In this document: positions 1 through 4,734 of the stretch, one piece after another | How the letters are laid out: each line of letters starts with the position of its first letter | Numbering within the stretch: position 1 is the first letter of the stretch | Notes under the pieces: model-generated | The model's database searches: none | The model's input: the letters and a program-made list of their open reading frames with translations, nothing else | Told to the model about the DNA's origin: nothing | Source of the DNA: Cytophagales bacterium | GTDB lineage: Bacteria > Bacteroidota > Bacteroidia > Cytophagales > 172606-1 | Reading direction: 5' to 3' | Length of the DNA stretch: 6,774 bases | Assembly (NCBI GenBank): GCA_025455595.1 | Contig: JALOMD010000150.1 | Location: forward strand, 1-6,774 | Position numbers and translations under genes: made by a program

Positions 1-626
1 CGGTGGAATACTACACGCTGCAAAACGAAACCGAACAGGCGCATTTCATCGGCACGGTGCAGGCGCAGATTGAACGCGACGCGCACTTTGCGGCGCACAC
101 GGTTTCGCTCAACGGGGCGTTGGTGCGCAACAATTTGAATTTGGCACTGGACGGCTCCGGCATTGAGGCGCACATGTACGGGCTGTATTTGCTCAACGGC
201 AGCAGCCACGTGGACAACCACACACTGGTTGACCACCGCAAGCCGCATTCGTACAGCAACGAACTGTACAAAGGCATTTTGGACGGCAAATCGACGGGCG
301 TTTTCAACGGCAAGATTTACGTGAAGCCCGACGCGCAGAAGACCAACGCCTTCCAGTCGAACCGCAACCTGGTGCTGTCGAAAGAGGCGGCCATGAACAC
401 CAAGCCGCAGTTGGAGATTTTCGCCGACGACGTGAAGTGTTCACACGGGGCCACCGTGGGCCAACTCGACGACGAAATGCTGTTCTACCTGCGTTCGCGC
501 GGCATCGGTGTTGCCCAAGCAAAAGCACTGCTCATGCGTGCCTTCGCCGACGACGTGCTGCAAAACATCACCATCGAAGCCGTGCGCCACCACGTGGACG
601 GCTGGATTGAGCAGCGGTTCGTTTAA
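1..626 (+). CDS. sufD: SufD, C-terminal part (5' end outside window)
   Basis: This is the C-terminal half of a SufB/SufD-family protein, a scaffold subunit of the SufBCD complex that builds Fe-S clusters in the cytoplasm. The first complete codon is at 3 and the frame is open from the window edge, so the true start lies upstream. About 207 residues are visible. Family landmarks are the stretch SSHVDNHTLVDH (about residues 67-78 of the visible part), the motif FNGKIYV, the phrase NAFQSNRNLVLS, and the segment KCSHGATVGQLDDEMLFYLR. The histidine of CSHG is encoded at 444-446 and probably corresponds to the conserved functional SufD histidine (inference). Where SufB would normally carry a cysteine-centred version of this region, this protein matches the SufD form better. 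It stops at TAA 624-626, and the repeat-rich spacer begins at the very next base. Confidence 0.95.
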   Translation, partial: VEYYTLQNETEQAHFIGTVQAQIERDAHFAAHTVSLNGALVRNNLNLALDGSGIEAHMYGLYLLNGSSHVDNHTLVDHRKPHSYSNELYKGILDGKSTGVFNGKIYVKPDAQKTNAFQSNRNLVLSKEAAMNTKPQLEIFADDVKCSHGATVGQLDDEMLFYLRSRGIGVAQAKALLMRAFADDVLQNITIEAVRHHVDGWIEQRFV

Positions 627-648
627 CGTTTATCGTTTGCCGTTTATT

Positions 649-699
649 GTTTTGGGCATTCCCGCCTATTGCGGGATTTATCAATTTTTGCCCAAAACG
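649..699. repeat. Palindromic repeat copy interrupted by a second hairpin
   Basis: Arms GTTTTGGGCA (649-658) and TGCCCAAAAC (689-698) are perfect reverse complements. The right part, 682-699, matches the 27-bp repeat family found throughout the window. Instead of the usual 3-nt loop, the middle contains another hairpin, CCCGC (661-665) and GCGGG (671-675) with loop CTATT. It looks like a family member whose loop has been expanded by a second palindrome. Confidence 0.7.
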
Positions 700-704
700 C
701 GTTT

Positions 705-744
705 TGTCGTGGCAACCTGTCCCGACCTGTCGGGATGACTGAGA
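705..744 (+). repeat. Left arm of perfect 40-bp inverted repeat
   Basis: This is identical, as reverse complement, to 1037-1076, with 40 of 40 positions matching by eye. It contains the smaller palindrome TCCCGACCTGTCGGGA at 720-735. Related TCCCGA...TCGGGA-like palindromes recur at 823-838 and 1046-1061. Confidence 0.9.
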
Positions 745-768
745 TAGAGTGAGTCGTGGGCTTTGTAT

Positions 769-784
769 GGGTCATGCCACGACT
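769..784 (+). repeat. Left inner arm, 16-bp perfect inverted repeat
   Basis: GGGTCATGCCACGACT is the exact reverse complement of 995-1010. Its end CCACGACT (777-784) can also pair locally with AGTCGTGG at 752-759, so two alternative folds are possible. Confidence 0.8.
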
Positions 785-860
785 TTCTCTCTGTATCGAG
801 GCGCAACCATTGTGGGCAATCCCGACGTGTCGGAACGGCAATGATAAAAACCGCATGGCC

Positions 861-917
861 ATGAAAACCAAGGCTGACAATTTGCTGAACAGGATTACAC
901 TGGATCCGCAAGTTTGC
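861..917 (+). pseudogene. Possible DUF433 gene remnant (N-terminal fragment)
   Basis: Reading from ATG 861 gives 19 residues ending NLLNRITLDPQVC. This resembles the N-terminal signature of DUF433 proteins, where a run such as LLxRIxxDPxVC is normally followed by HGKPxIxGTR. Here the similarity stops right after the cysteine, 15 bp before a copy of the 27-bp palindromic repeat (933-959). The frame continues to 1007, but through repeat sequence, so it does not encode a DUF433 domain. DUF433 proteins are small and often occur in toxin-antitoxin-like gene pairs. I infer a decayed gene whose remainder was lost. The match is short and recalled from family knowledge, so chance resemblance is possible. 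Confidence 0.4.
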
Positions 918-932
918 AGAACGATTAAAATC

Positions 933-959
933 CGTTTTAAGCAATTTTTGCTCAAAACG
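933..959 (+). repeat. 27-bp imperfect palindrome, copy in centre of the sufD-sufS element
   Basis: Arms CGTTTTAAGCAA and TTGCTCAAAACG surround loop TTT. The 12-bp stem has one A/C mismatch read on the + strand, which becomes a G-U pair if the - strand is transcribed. Confidence 0.85.
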
Positions 960-994
960 CCGCGTGAAAAGTTTGTGGTTCGGCTCGAGAAGAT

Positions 995-1010
995 AGTCGT
1001 GGCATGACCC
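995..1010 (-). repeat. Right inner arm, 16-bp perfect inverted repeat
   Basis: AGTCGTGGCATGACCC is the exact reverse complement of 769-784 and lies 26 bp before the right 40-bp arm. Confidence 0.8.
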
Positions 1011-1036
1011 GGCATAACCATTTGCGTGAGGCGATG

Positions 1037-1076
1037 TCTCAGTCATCCCGACAGGTCGGGACAGGTTGCCACGACA
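1037..1076 (-). repeat. Right arm of perfect 40-bp inverted repeat
   Basis: This is the exact reverse complement of 705-744. The match ends abruptly on both sides, and the arm is followed 4 bp later by a 27-bp palindromic repeat at 1081-1107. Confidence 0.9.
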
Positions 1077-1080
1077 TGCC

Positions 1081-1107
1081 CGTTTTAAGCAATTTTTGCC
1101 TAAAACG
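1081..1107 (+). repeat. 27-bp imperfect palindrome (best consensus copy)
   Basis: Arms CGTTTTAAGCAA and TTGCCTAAAACG with loop TTT give a 12-bp stem with a single mismatch. I use this copy as the family reference. It is followed by AT-rich words (ATAAACG) that mirror those just after the sufD stop codon. Confidence 0.88.
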
Positions 1108-1180
1108 ATAAACGCAAAACGATAAACGAATCAGAACCAACGCCCGACGGCAAACGTTACCACCTAAACGCCGACAACAC

Positions 1181-2419
1181 ATGGAAACCGTTCTCTCCGA
1201 CATATTCGCCGTCGAAAGCATTCGCCAAGACTTCCCGATCCTGAACCAAACCGTTCACGGCAAGCCGCTGGTCTATTTCGACAACGCCGCCACCACTCAA
1301 AAACCCCGCCCGGTCATTGAGGCGTTGGCGCAGTATTACGAACAGTTCAACGCCAACATTCACCGGGGCATCCACACCTTGGCCGAACGCGCCACCGCCG
1401 AATACGAAGCCACCCGCGACAAGGCCCGTGAGTTTATCAACGCCGCCCACCGCGAGGAAATCGTGTTTACGCGTGGCACCACCGAAGGCATCAACTTGGT
1501 GGCCCAAACCTACGGCCGCCAAGTGCTGAAGCCCGGCGACGAGGTGATCATCTCCGGCATGGAGCACCACTCGAACATCGTGCCGTGGCAGATGATTTGC
1601 GAGCAAACCGGTGCCAAACTGCGCGTCATTCCCGTCACCGACAGCGGCGAAATCATTTTGGAGGAATACGAAAAACTGCTGTCCGAGAAAACCAAAATCG
1701 TGGCCGTGGTCTATGTGTCCAACAGCCTCGGCACCATCAACCCGGTGCGCGAAATCATAGAAAAAGCCCACGCCTACGGTGCCAAAGTGTTGCTCGACGG
1801 TGCCCAAGCCTCGGCCCATCTCGACATTGACGTGCAGAGTCTCGATGCCGATTTTTACGTATTTTCGTCGCACAAGGTCTATGGGCCGACGGGCGTGGGC
1901 GTGCTATACGGAAAACGCGAGTTGCTCGAAGCCATGCCGCCCTACCAAGGCGGCGGTGAAATGATAAAAGACGTGTCGTTCGAGAAAACGACTTACAACG
2001 AGTTGCCATACAAGTTCGAGGCCGGCACGCCCAACATCGCCGACACGGTGGCGTTCAAAGCCGCGCTGGACTACGTGACCGCCATCGGCAAGCCAGCCGT
2101 CGGCGAGTACGAACACGATTTGCTCACCTACGCCACCGGTGCCATGCAAGAGATTGACGGCCTGCGCATTGTGGGGCAGGCGAAAGAGAAAATCAGCGTC
2201 GTGTCGTTCGTCATGGACGGCATTCACCACCAAGACATCGGCATCATCCTTGACACGCAAGGCATTGCGGTGCGCACGGGTCACCATTGCACGCAGCCGC
2301 TGATGAACCGTTTCGGCATCTTGGGCACATCGCGGGCCTCGTTTGCCATGTACAACACGCGGGAGGAAATTGACCGGCTGGTGCGGGGGCTGCACAAGGT
2401 GAAGAAGATGATGAATTAA
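1181..2419 (+). CDS. sufS: SufS, cysteine desulfurase (group II)
   Basis: This PLP-dependent cysteine desulfurase removes sulfur from L-cysteine, leaving alanine and a protein persulfide that is passed to SufE for Fe-S cluster assembly. The product has 412 residues, close to the roughly 406 of E. coli SufS. The N-terminal motif YFDNAATTQKP is intact. The histidine of MEHHSNIVPW (H129) should stack on PLP. D206 in LLDGAQ contacts the cofactor nitrogen, and K232 in SSHKVYGPTG forms the Schiff base. C370 in RTGHHCTQPLM is the persulfide-carrying cysteine, in the RxGHHC context typical of SufS rather than IscS/NifS. Offsets from E. coli SufS (H123, K226, C364) are a constant +6, which supports the ATG at 1181. 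Its usual partner sufE is 603 bp further on, separated by a toxin-antitoxin pair. A long antisense frame over its first half is a compositional shadow. Confidence 0.98.
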   Translation: METVLSDIFAVESIRQDFPILNQTVHGKPLVYFDNAATTQKPRPVIEALAQYYEQFNANIHRGIHTLAERATAEYEATRDKAREFINAAHREEIVFTRGTTEGINLVAQTYGRQVLKPGDEVIISGMEHHSNIVPWQMICEQTGAKLRVIPVTDSGEIILEEYEKLLSEKTKIVAVVYVSNSLGTINPVREIIEKAHAYGAKVLLDGAQASAHLDIDVQSLDADFYVFSSHKVYGPTGVGVLYGKRELLEAMPPYQGGGEMIKDVSFEKTTYNELPYKFEAGTPNIADTVAFKAALDYVTAIGKPAVGEYEHDLLTYATGAMQEIDGLRIVGQAKEKISVVSFVMDGIHHQDIGIILDTQGIAVRTGHHCTQPLMNRFGILGTSRASFAMYNTREEIDRLVRGLHKVKKMMN

Positions 2420-2459
2420 TGGTTGGTGGCTAATTGTTGAATGGCTGATTGTTGGTCAG

Positions 2460-2486
2460 CGTTTTGAGCAATTTTTACCTAAAACG
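2460..2486 (+). repeat. 27-bp imperfect palindrome between sufS and antitoxin gene
   Basis: Arms CGTTTTGAGCAA and TTACCTAAAACG surround loop TTT. It differs from the reference copy at two positions and lies 40 bp after the sufS stop and 49 bp before the antitoxin start. Just before it (about 2428-2456) a degenerate direct repeat of the form GGCTAATTGTTG and GGCTGATTGTTG is visible. Confidence 0.85.
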
Positions 2487-2499
2487 CTTATTCTGTTCT

Positions 2500-2512
2500 A
2501 ATACACAGTATT
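2500..2512. promoter_or_regulatory. Candidate operator: small palindrome upstream of toxin-antitoxin genes
   Basis: AATAC ACA GTATT is a perfect 5-bp inverted repeat centred about 30 bp before the antitoxin ATG. Type II antitoxins, alone or with their toxin, often repress their own operon by binding such a site. The arms are short and AT-rich, so this is a suggestion only. Confidence 0.25.
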
Positions 2513-2535
2513 TCGCTTCAAAACAACATAGAAGC

Positions 2536-2739
2536 ATGGTTATTCAAGAAATCAAGTTGGACAAATCGCAGGTGATCGAATCGTTCAAGGATTTGCCTGA
2601 CAAAGTGACGGCAGACGACTTGATTGAACGCATTCTGTTTTTGAAAGAAATAGAGAAATCGCTGCTACAGGTTGAGGAAGGTAAGGTAATCCCCCACAGC
2701 AAAGTAAAAGAGCAAGCAGCAAAATGGCTGAAAAAATAA
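2536..2739 (+). CDS. Small antitoxin of a RelE/ParE-type toxin-antitoxin pair
   Basis: This 67-residue protein is encoded directly before a RelE/ParE-family toxin and overlaps it by 16 bp, the standard antitoxin-first order. The sequence has a charged helical body containing SFKDLPDKVTADDLIERILF, then an acidic-basic helix LKEIEKSLLQVEEGK and a tail IPHSKVKEQAAKWLKK. The pattern LPDxVTxDDLIERIxFLxxIExxLxxxEEG with a following H-x-x-V-K is one I associate with antitoxins of this toxin class in Bacteroidota. It has no clear helix-turn-helix, so any DNA binding would be through another fold or via the complex. I chose ATG 2536 over an in-frame ATG at 2449 because the extra 29 residues would be translated from the 27-bp palindromic repeat. 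Codon use is AT-richer than in the suf genes, which suggests acquisition. Confidence 0.82.
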   Translation: MVIQEIKLDKSQVIESFKDLPDKVTADDLIERILFLKEIEKSLLQVEEGKVIPHSKVKEQAAKWLKK

Positions 2740-3014
2740 TTTGGTCTGAAGCAGCTAACGCCGATTTAGAAGAGATTTACTTTTTCTTGGAAGATGCTTC
2801 CCCATTATATGCCCAAAATTGGCTAAACGAGGTTTTGGACAAAGTTGATTTGTTAGAATCTTTCCCTGAAATGGGACGAATGATTTTTGAAAAAGAAATC
2901 AGTTTTATTCGTGAAATACTCGTTGGTCACTATCGTGTAGTGTACAGTTATTTAAACGGCCAAATAACGATTTTGAAAATCAAACATACTGCTTCGCCAT
3001 TGGGAAGAATTTAA
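2724..3014 (+). CDS. RelE/ParE-family toxin
   Basis: This 96-residue protein has the length and layout of the RelE/ParE superfamily: an N-terminal strand (KIIWSEAANADLEEI), a helical hairpin (YFFLEDASPLYAQNWLNEVLDKVDLLESFPEMGR), then the C-terminal sheet REILVGHYRVVYSYLNGQ and ITILKIKHTASP. The order W-S-x-x-A-x-x-D-L, the SFPEMGR turn and the YRVVY-then-KIKH strands are the usual marks. ParE members poison gyrase and RelE members cut ribosome-bound mRNA; the sequence alone does not settle which, though the PxMGR turn favours the ParE-like side. The start ATG lies inside the last codons of the antitoxin, suggesting translational coupling. The gene ends 8 bp before sufE, so the pair is embedded in the suf transcription unit. 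It is clearly AT-richer than both neighbours. Confidence 0.92.
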   Translation: MAEKIIWSEAANADLEEIYFFLEDASPLYAQNWLNEVLDKVDLLESFPEMGRMIFEKEISFIREILVGHYRVVYSYLNGQITILKIKHTASPLGRI

Positions 3015-3022
3015 TCGGAGCC

Positions 3023-3445
3023 ATGACCATCAACGAAACACAAGACGAAATCATCGAAGAGTTCTCGCTGTTCGACGACTGGGAGGAGAAATACGAATAC
3101 ATCATTGACATCGGCAAGAAACTGCCGCCGCTCCAAGAACAGTTCAAGACGGAAGACAATATCATCAAAGGCTGCCAGTCGCGGGTGTGGCTGCACGCCG
3201 ACCGCGACGACGAAAAGGTGCTGTTTGCAGGCGACAGCGACGCGGTGATTGTCAAGGGCCTGATAGCTTTGCTGATTCGTGTGCTTTCGGGCCACACGGC
3301 GGAGGAAATCGCCCGCGCCGACCTGTATTTCATTGACCGTATCGGCATGAAACAGCACTTGGCCCAAACCCGCGCCAACGGCCTGCTGGCCATGCTCAAA
3401 CAAATGAAGCTCTACGCAGTTGCATACTCTACAATGAGTAAATGA
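3023..3445 (+). CDS. sufE: SufE, sulfur-acceptor protein for SufS
   Basis: SufE accepts persulfide sulfur from SufS, stimulates its desulfurase activity and hands the sulfur to the SufBCD scaffold. The product has 140 residues, the usual size. The acceptor cysteine is C51 in IIKGCQSRVW, the same number as in E. coli SufE. The preceding FDDWEEKYEYIIDIGKKLPP helix and the later RADLYFIDRIGMKQHL and ANGLLAMLKQMK segments are typical of the family. The ATG follows the toxin stop codon by 8 bp with a GGAG 3 bp upstream of the start, too close to be an ideal ribosome site. The last residues (TMSK) and the stop codon are encoded within a short tandem array of 8-bp units (3433-3464), so the 3' end may have been remodelled by repeat growth. 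Confidence 0.97.
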   Translation: MTINETQDEIIEEFSLFDDWEEKYEYIIDIGKKLPPLQEQFKTEDNIIKGCQSRVWLHADRDDEKVLFAGDSDAVIVKGLIALLIRVLSGHTAEEIARADLYFIDRIGMKQHLAQTRANGLLAMLKQMKLYAVAYSTMSK

Positions 3446-3464
3446 TAGAATGAGTGAATGACAG
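3433..3464 (+). repeat. Tandem array of four 8-bp units spanning the sufE stop codon
   Basis: The units AATGAGTA, AATGATAG, AATGAGTG and AATGACAG follow without gaps and overlap the sufE stop (TGA, 3443-3445). Part of the array, 3441-3459, recurs as an inverted copy at 3609-3627 with 18 of 19 positions matching, so the pair brackets the spacer. Confidence 0.75.
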
Positions 3465-3477
3465 AATAACTTTGCCG

Positions 3478-3504
3478 CGTTTTAGGCAAAAATTGCTTGA
3501 AACG
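3478..3504 (-). repeat. 27-bp imperfect palindrome, inverted orientation
   Basis: On the + strand the arms are CGTTTTAGGCAA and TTGCTTGAAACG with loop AAA. It is oriented opposite to the copies before sufS. In this direction the imperfect stem positions are G-U pairs, giving a full 12-bp RNA stem on the + strand. Confidence 0.85.
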
Positions 3505-3516
3505 CCTTGGGACGCA

Positions 3517-3540
3517 GGTCTGTACGCTGTGCGTCAGACC
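3517..3540 (+). repeat. Hairpin between two palindromic repeats
   Basis: GGTCTG (3517-3522), a bulged T, ACGC (3524-3527), loop TGT, GCGT (3531-3534) and CAGACC (3535-3540) form a 10-bp stem. A competing pairing, GACGCA (3511-3516) with TGCGTC (3530-3535), would exclude it. There is no T tract, so it is not an ordinary terminator. Confidence 0.6.
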
Positions 3541-3573
3541 GGAATCACAGACTCGCTAAAGGTAAAATCCCTG

Positions 3574-3600
3574 CGTTTTGGGCAAAAAATGGCTAAAACA
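3574..3600 (-). repeat. 27-bp imperfect palindrome, diverged inverted copy
   Basis: On the + strand this reads CGTTTTGGGCAA, AAA, then ATGGCTAAAACA. It has the same orientation as the copy at 3478-3504 but several stem mismatches. The two copies flank the hairpin at 3517-3540. Confidence 0.7.
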
Positions 3601-3608
3601 CAAAAATT

Positions 3609-3627
3609 ATTCAGTCATTCTATCATT
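3609..3627 (-). repeat. Inverted copy of the 8-bp tandem array sequence
   Basis: ATTCAGTCATTCTATCATT is the reverse complement of 3441-3459 except at one position. It ends 18 bp before the start codon of the next gene. Confidence 0.7.
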
Positions 3628-3645
3628 CAAAATTCAAAATTGATT

Positions 3646-3957
3646 ATGGACGAACACGAATTGAAAGAACAAGTCGTGAAGGCACTGAAAGACGTGTATG
3701 ACCCCGAAATACCGGTGGACATCTACGAACTCGGCCTGATCTACGACATCAAGATATTTCCGGTGAACAATGTCTATGTACTCATGACCCTCACCTCGCC
3801 GTCGTGCCCGTCTGCGGGCACCATCCCGACGGAGGCCGAGGAGAAAGTCCGCAAGATAGAGGGCGTGAACGACGTACAAGTGGAACTGACCTTCGACCCG
3901 CCGTATTCGCAAGACATGATGAGCGAAGTGGCGAAGTTGGAGCTTGGATTTATGTGA
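3646..3957 (+). CDS. MIP18/DUF59-family Fe-S assembly protein (SufT-like)
   Basis: This 103-residue protein is a single DUF59 domain. Marks are KDVYDPEIPVDIYELGLIYD near the N-terminus, the strand VYVLMTLTSPSCPSAGTIP with the conserved cysteine C54, then EGVNDVQVELTFDPPYSQDMMS. Members beside suf genes belong to the SUF-associated subgroup and help mature Fe-S proteins, in the manner of bacterial SufT or eukaryotic MIP18. The exact step is not clear, and C54 is likely central. I chose ATG 3646 because it gives the standard N-terminus. An in-frame ATG at 3454 would add 64 residues translated from the tandem array and two palindromic repeats, which is implausible. The gene sits 200 bp after sufE, in a spacer made almost entirely of repeats. 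Confidence 0.95.
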   Translation: MDEHELKEQVVKALKDVYDPEIPVDIYELGLIYDIKIFPVNNVYVLMTLTSPSCPSAGTIPTEAEEKVRKIEGVNDVQVELTFDPPYSQDMMSEVAKLELGFM

Positions 3958-3963
3958 AAAAAC

Positions 3964-4034
3964 GCCCCCTATCCCCCGAAGGGGGCATTATCAATCAAAT
4001 AAAAAACTCCCCCTCCGGGGGTTGGGGGGCTTTT
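3964..4034 (+). terminator. GC-rich inverted pair with T tract, just before the next start codon
   Basis: A 22-bp unit at 3964-3985 and the reverse complement of 4009-4030 match at 19 of 22 positions. Each unit can also fold alone (CCCCC 3973-3977 with GGGGG 3981-3985; CCCCC 4009-4013 with GGGGG 4017-4021). The large stem closes at GGGGGGC and is followed by TTTT (4031-4034), the form of an intrinsic terminator. The T tract ends only 4 bp before the ATG at 4039. Complete termination would leave that gene unread unless it has an internal promoter, so attenuation or partial termination is more likely. Related CCCCC/GGGGG units are common intergenic sequence in Bacteroidota. Confidence 0.55.
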
Positions 4035-4038
4035 CGTT

Positions 4039-4467
4039 ATGTATCCCGAACCAATGGTTGCGCCGATGCGGCAGGACTTGACCGTCGCTGGCTTTGAAGA
4101 ACTGAAAACGCCTGAGCAAGTACACCAAGTGCTTGACAATCAGCAAGGCACCACGCTGGTGGTCGTGAACTCGGTGTGCGGCTGCGCCGCCGGTGCCGCC
4201 CGTCCGGGCGTGAAACTGGCCCTGCAAAACAGCCCCGTGAAACCCGACAAACTGGTGACTGTGTTTGCCGGTGTGGACAAAGATGCCGTGGCCACGGCCC
4301 GCGAGTATTTCGCACCTTACCCGCCGTCTTCGCCGTCCATCGCTTTGTTCAAAGACGGCGAACTGGTGCATTTCATCGAGCGGCACCACATCGAGGGCCG
4401 CAACGCCCAGATGATTGCCGACCACTTGGCGATGGCGTTCGATGAGTTCTGCGCCGTGAACAACTGA
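4039..4467 (+). CDS. BrxA/BrxB-family bacilliredoxin-like protein
   Basis: This 142-residue cytoplasmic protein matches the YphP/YqiW (BrxA/BrxB) family, thioredoxin-fold proteins of about 144 residues that remove bacillithiol from mixed disulfides in Bacillus. The redox centre is the C-G-C motif C47-G48-C49 in VVVNSVCGCAAGAARPG. Other marks are the N-terminal MYPEPMVAPMRQDL, a strand DKLVTVFAGVDKDAVATARE, the PPSSPSIALFKDGELVHFIERH strand-turn-strand and IEGRNAQMIADHLAMAFDEFC. Family members follow SUF genes in many Bacteroidota, which fits a role in thiol protection during sulfur transfer (inference). Some Bacteroidota carry bacillithiol synthesis genes; none is in this window. The gene is followed 26 bp later by an intrinsic terminator. 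Confidence 0.93.
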   Translation: MYPEPMVAPMRQDLTVAGFEELKTPEQVHQVLDNQQGTTLVVVNSVCGCAAGAARPGVKLALQNSPVKPDKLVTVFAGVDKDAVATAREYFAPYPPSSPSIALFKDGELVHFIERHHIEGRNAQMIADHLAMAFDEFCAVNN

Positions 4468-4473
4468 TTTTTC

Positions 4474-4491
4474 CGTTTTTTGCCCGAAACG
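4474..4491 (+). repeat. Shortened relic of the 27-bp palindrome
   Basis: CGTTTTTTGCCCGAAACG keeps both outer ends of the repeat but has lost the left inner arm and loop. It directly precedes the terminator. Confidence 0.55.
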
Positions 4492-4493
4492 CA

Positions 4494-4529
4494 AGCCTGT
4501 GGTCGCCAACGGCCACGGGCTTTGTTTTT
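4494..4529 (+). terminator. Intrinsic terminator of the suf-brx cluster
   Basis: AGCCTGTGG (4494-4502) pairs with CCACGGGCT (4513-4521) as a 9-bp stem with one G-U pair, around a 10-nt loop, followed by TTGTTTTT. It lies 26 bp after the bacilliredoxin-like gene and is the best terminator in the window. The T tract also forms a second palindrome, TTTTTGC TG GCAAAAA (4525-4540). Confidence 0.78.
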
Positions 4530-4540
4530 GCTGGCAAAAA

Positions 4541-4690
4541 ATGTATTTTTCGGGTATAAAATTTAACAAAGACAGGAAAAATTTGGGCTTACTTTTTGCA
4601 GACAACTGCACTAACTTGAAGACGCACAATTAAAAATGCAGAACTTGTCATCCACAAGGCACGTACATTTTCAAATTCCAATGACGTGGG
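4541..4690. other. Repeat-free part of the spacer before the barrel gene
   Basis: The full spacer between the bacilliredoxin-like and barrel genes is 409 bp. This AT-rich part carries no gene I can support. The only structure seen is a small palindrome, TGCAG ACAA CTGCA (4597-4610). No convincing Bacteroidota promoter (TTG, then TAnnTTTG about 20 bp on) is visible. TACTTTTTG at 4590-4598 is close to the second element but has no properly placed partner. Confidence 0.4.
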
Positions 4691-4717
4691 CGTTTTGAAC
4701 AAATTTTGCCCCAAACG
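4691..4717 (+). repeat. 27-bp imperfect palindrome, diverged copy
   Basis: Arms CGTTTTGAACAA and TTGCCCCAAACG with loop ATT. It has four stem mismatches but a clear family core. It forms the left border of a compound element with the two hairpins at 4735-4778. Confidence 0.8.
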
Positions 4718-4734
4718 GCTCTGTTTGTCAGTTC

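Larger units (their letters stand above)
627..1128. repeat. Nested inverted-repeat element filling the sufD-sufS spacer
   Basis: The spacer is organised as an imperfect giant palindrome of about 502 bp that starts directly after the sufD stop codon. Outer arms 627-658 and 1097-1128 match as reverse complements at 28 of 32 positions. Middle arms 705-744 and 1037-1076 are perfect over 40 bp. Inner arms 769-784 and 995-1010 are perfect over 16 bp. The arms occur in correct nested order with nearly equal gaps between the middle and inner arms (24 and 26 bp), so the layout is unlikely to be chance. The centre, about 785-994, is not palindromic and carries a further 27-bp repeat copy and a short coding remnant. 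There is no transposase. It could be a MITE-like element, two inverted copies of one intergenic repeat, or a long RNA hairpin. Bases 1129-1180 hold nothing recognisable. Confidence 0.8.

Noticed and set aside
756..1007. An 83-codon + strand frame in the sufD-sufS spacer
   Set aside because: Most of it translates the inverted-repeat arms and a 27-bp repeat. Only the short part at 861-917 has a family resemblance, and that is listed as a remnant.
681..1046. - strand frames of 121 and 125 codons in the sufD-sufS spacer
   Set aside because: They run through both copies of the inverted repeat and have no domain; repeat sequence without stops explains them.
1157..1873. A 238-codon open frame on the - strand across the first half of sufS
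   Set aside because: It is antisense to an intact gene with all catalytic residues. The product is rich in G, V, D and H in the way expected of a mirrored GC-rich frame, with no recognisable domain.
2449..2535. N-terminal extension of the antitoxin from ATG 2449
   Set aside because: The extra residues come from the 27-bp palindromic repeat, and the ATG at 2536 gives the normal length for this antitoxin class.
3454..3645. N-terminal extension of the DUF59 protein from ATG 3454
   Set aside because: It would translate a tandem array and two palindromic repeats; ATG 3646 gives the standard single-domain protein.
3991..4629. A 212-codon - strand frame across the bacilliredoxin-like gene
   Set aside because: It is antisense to a gene with a clear family match and runs through a terminator and a repeat relic.
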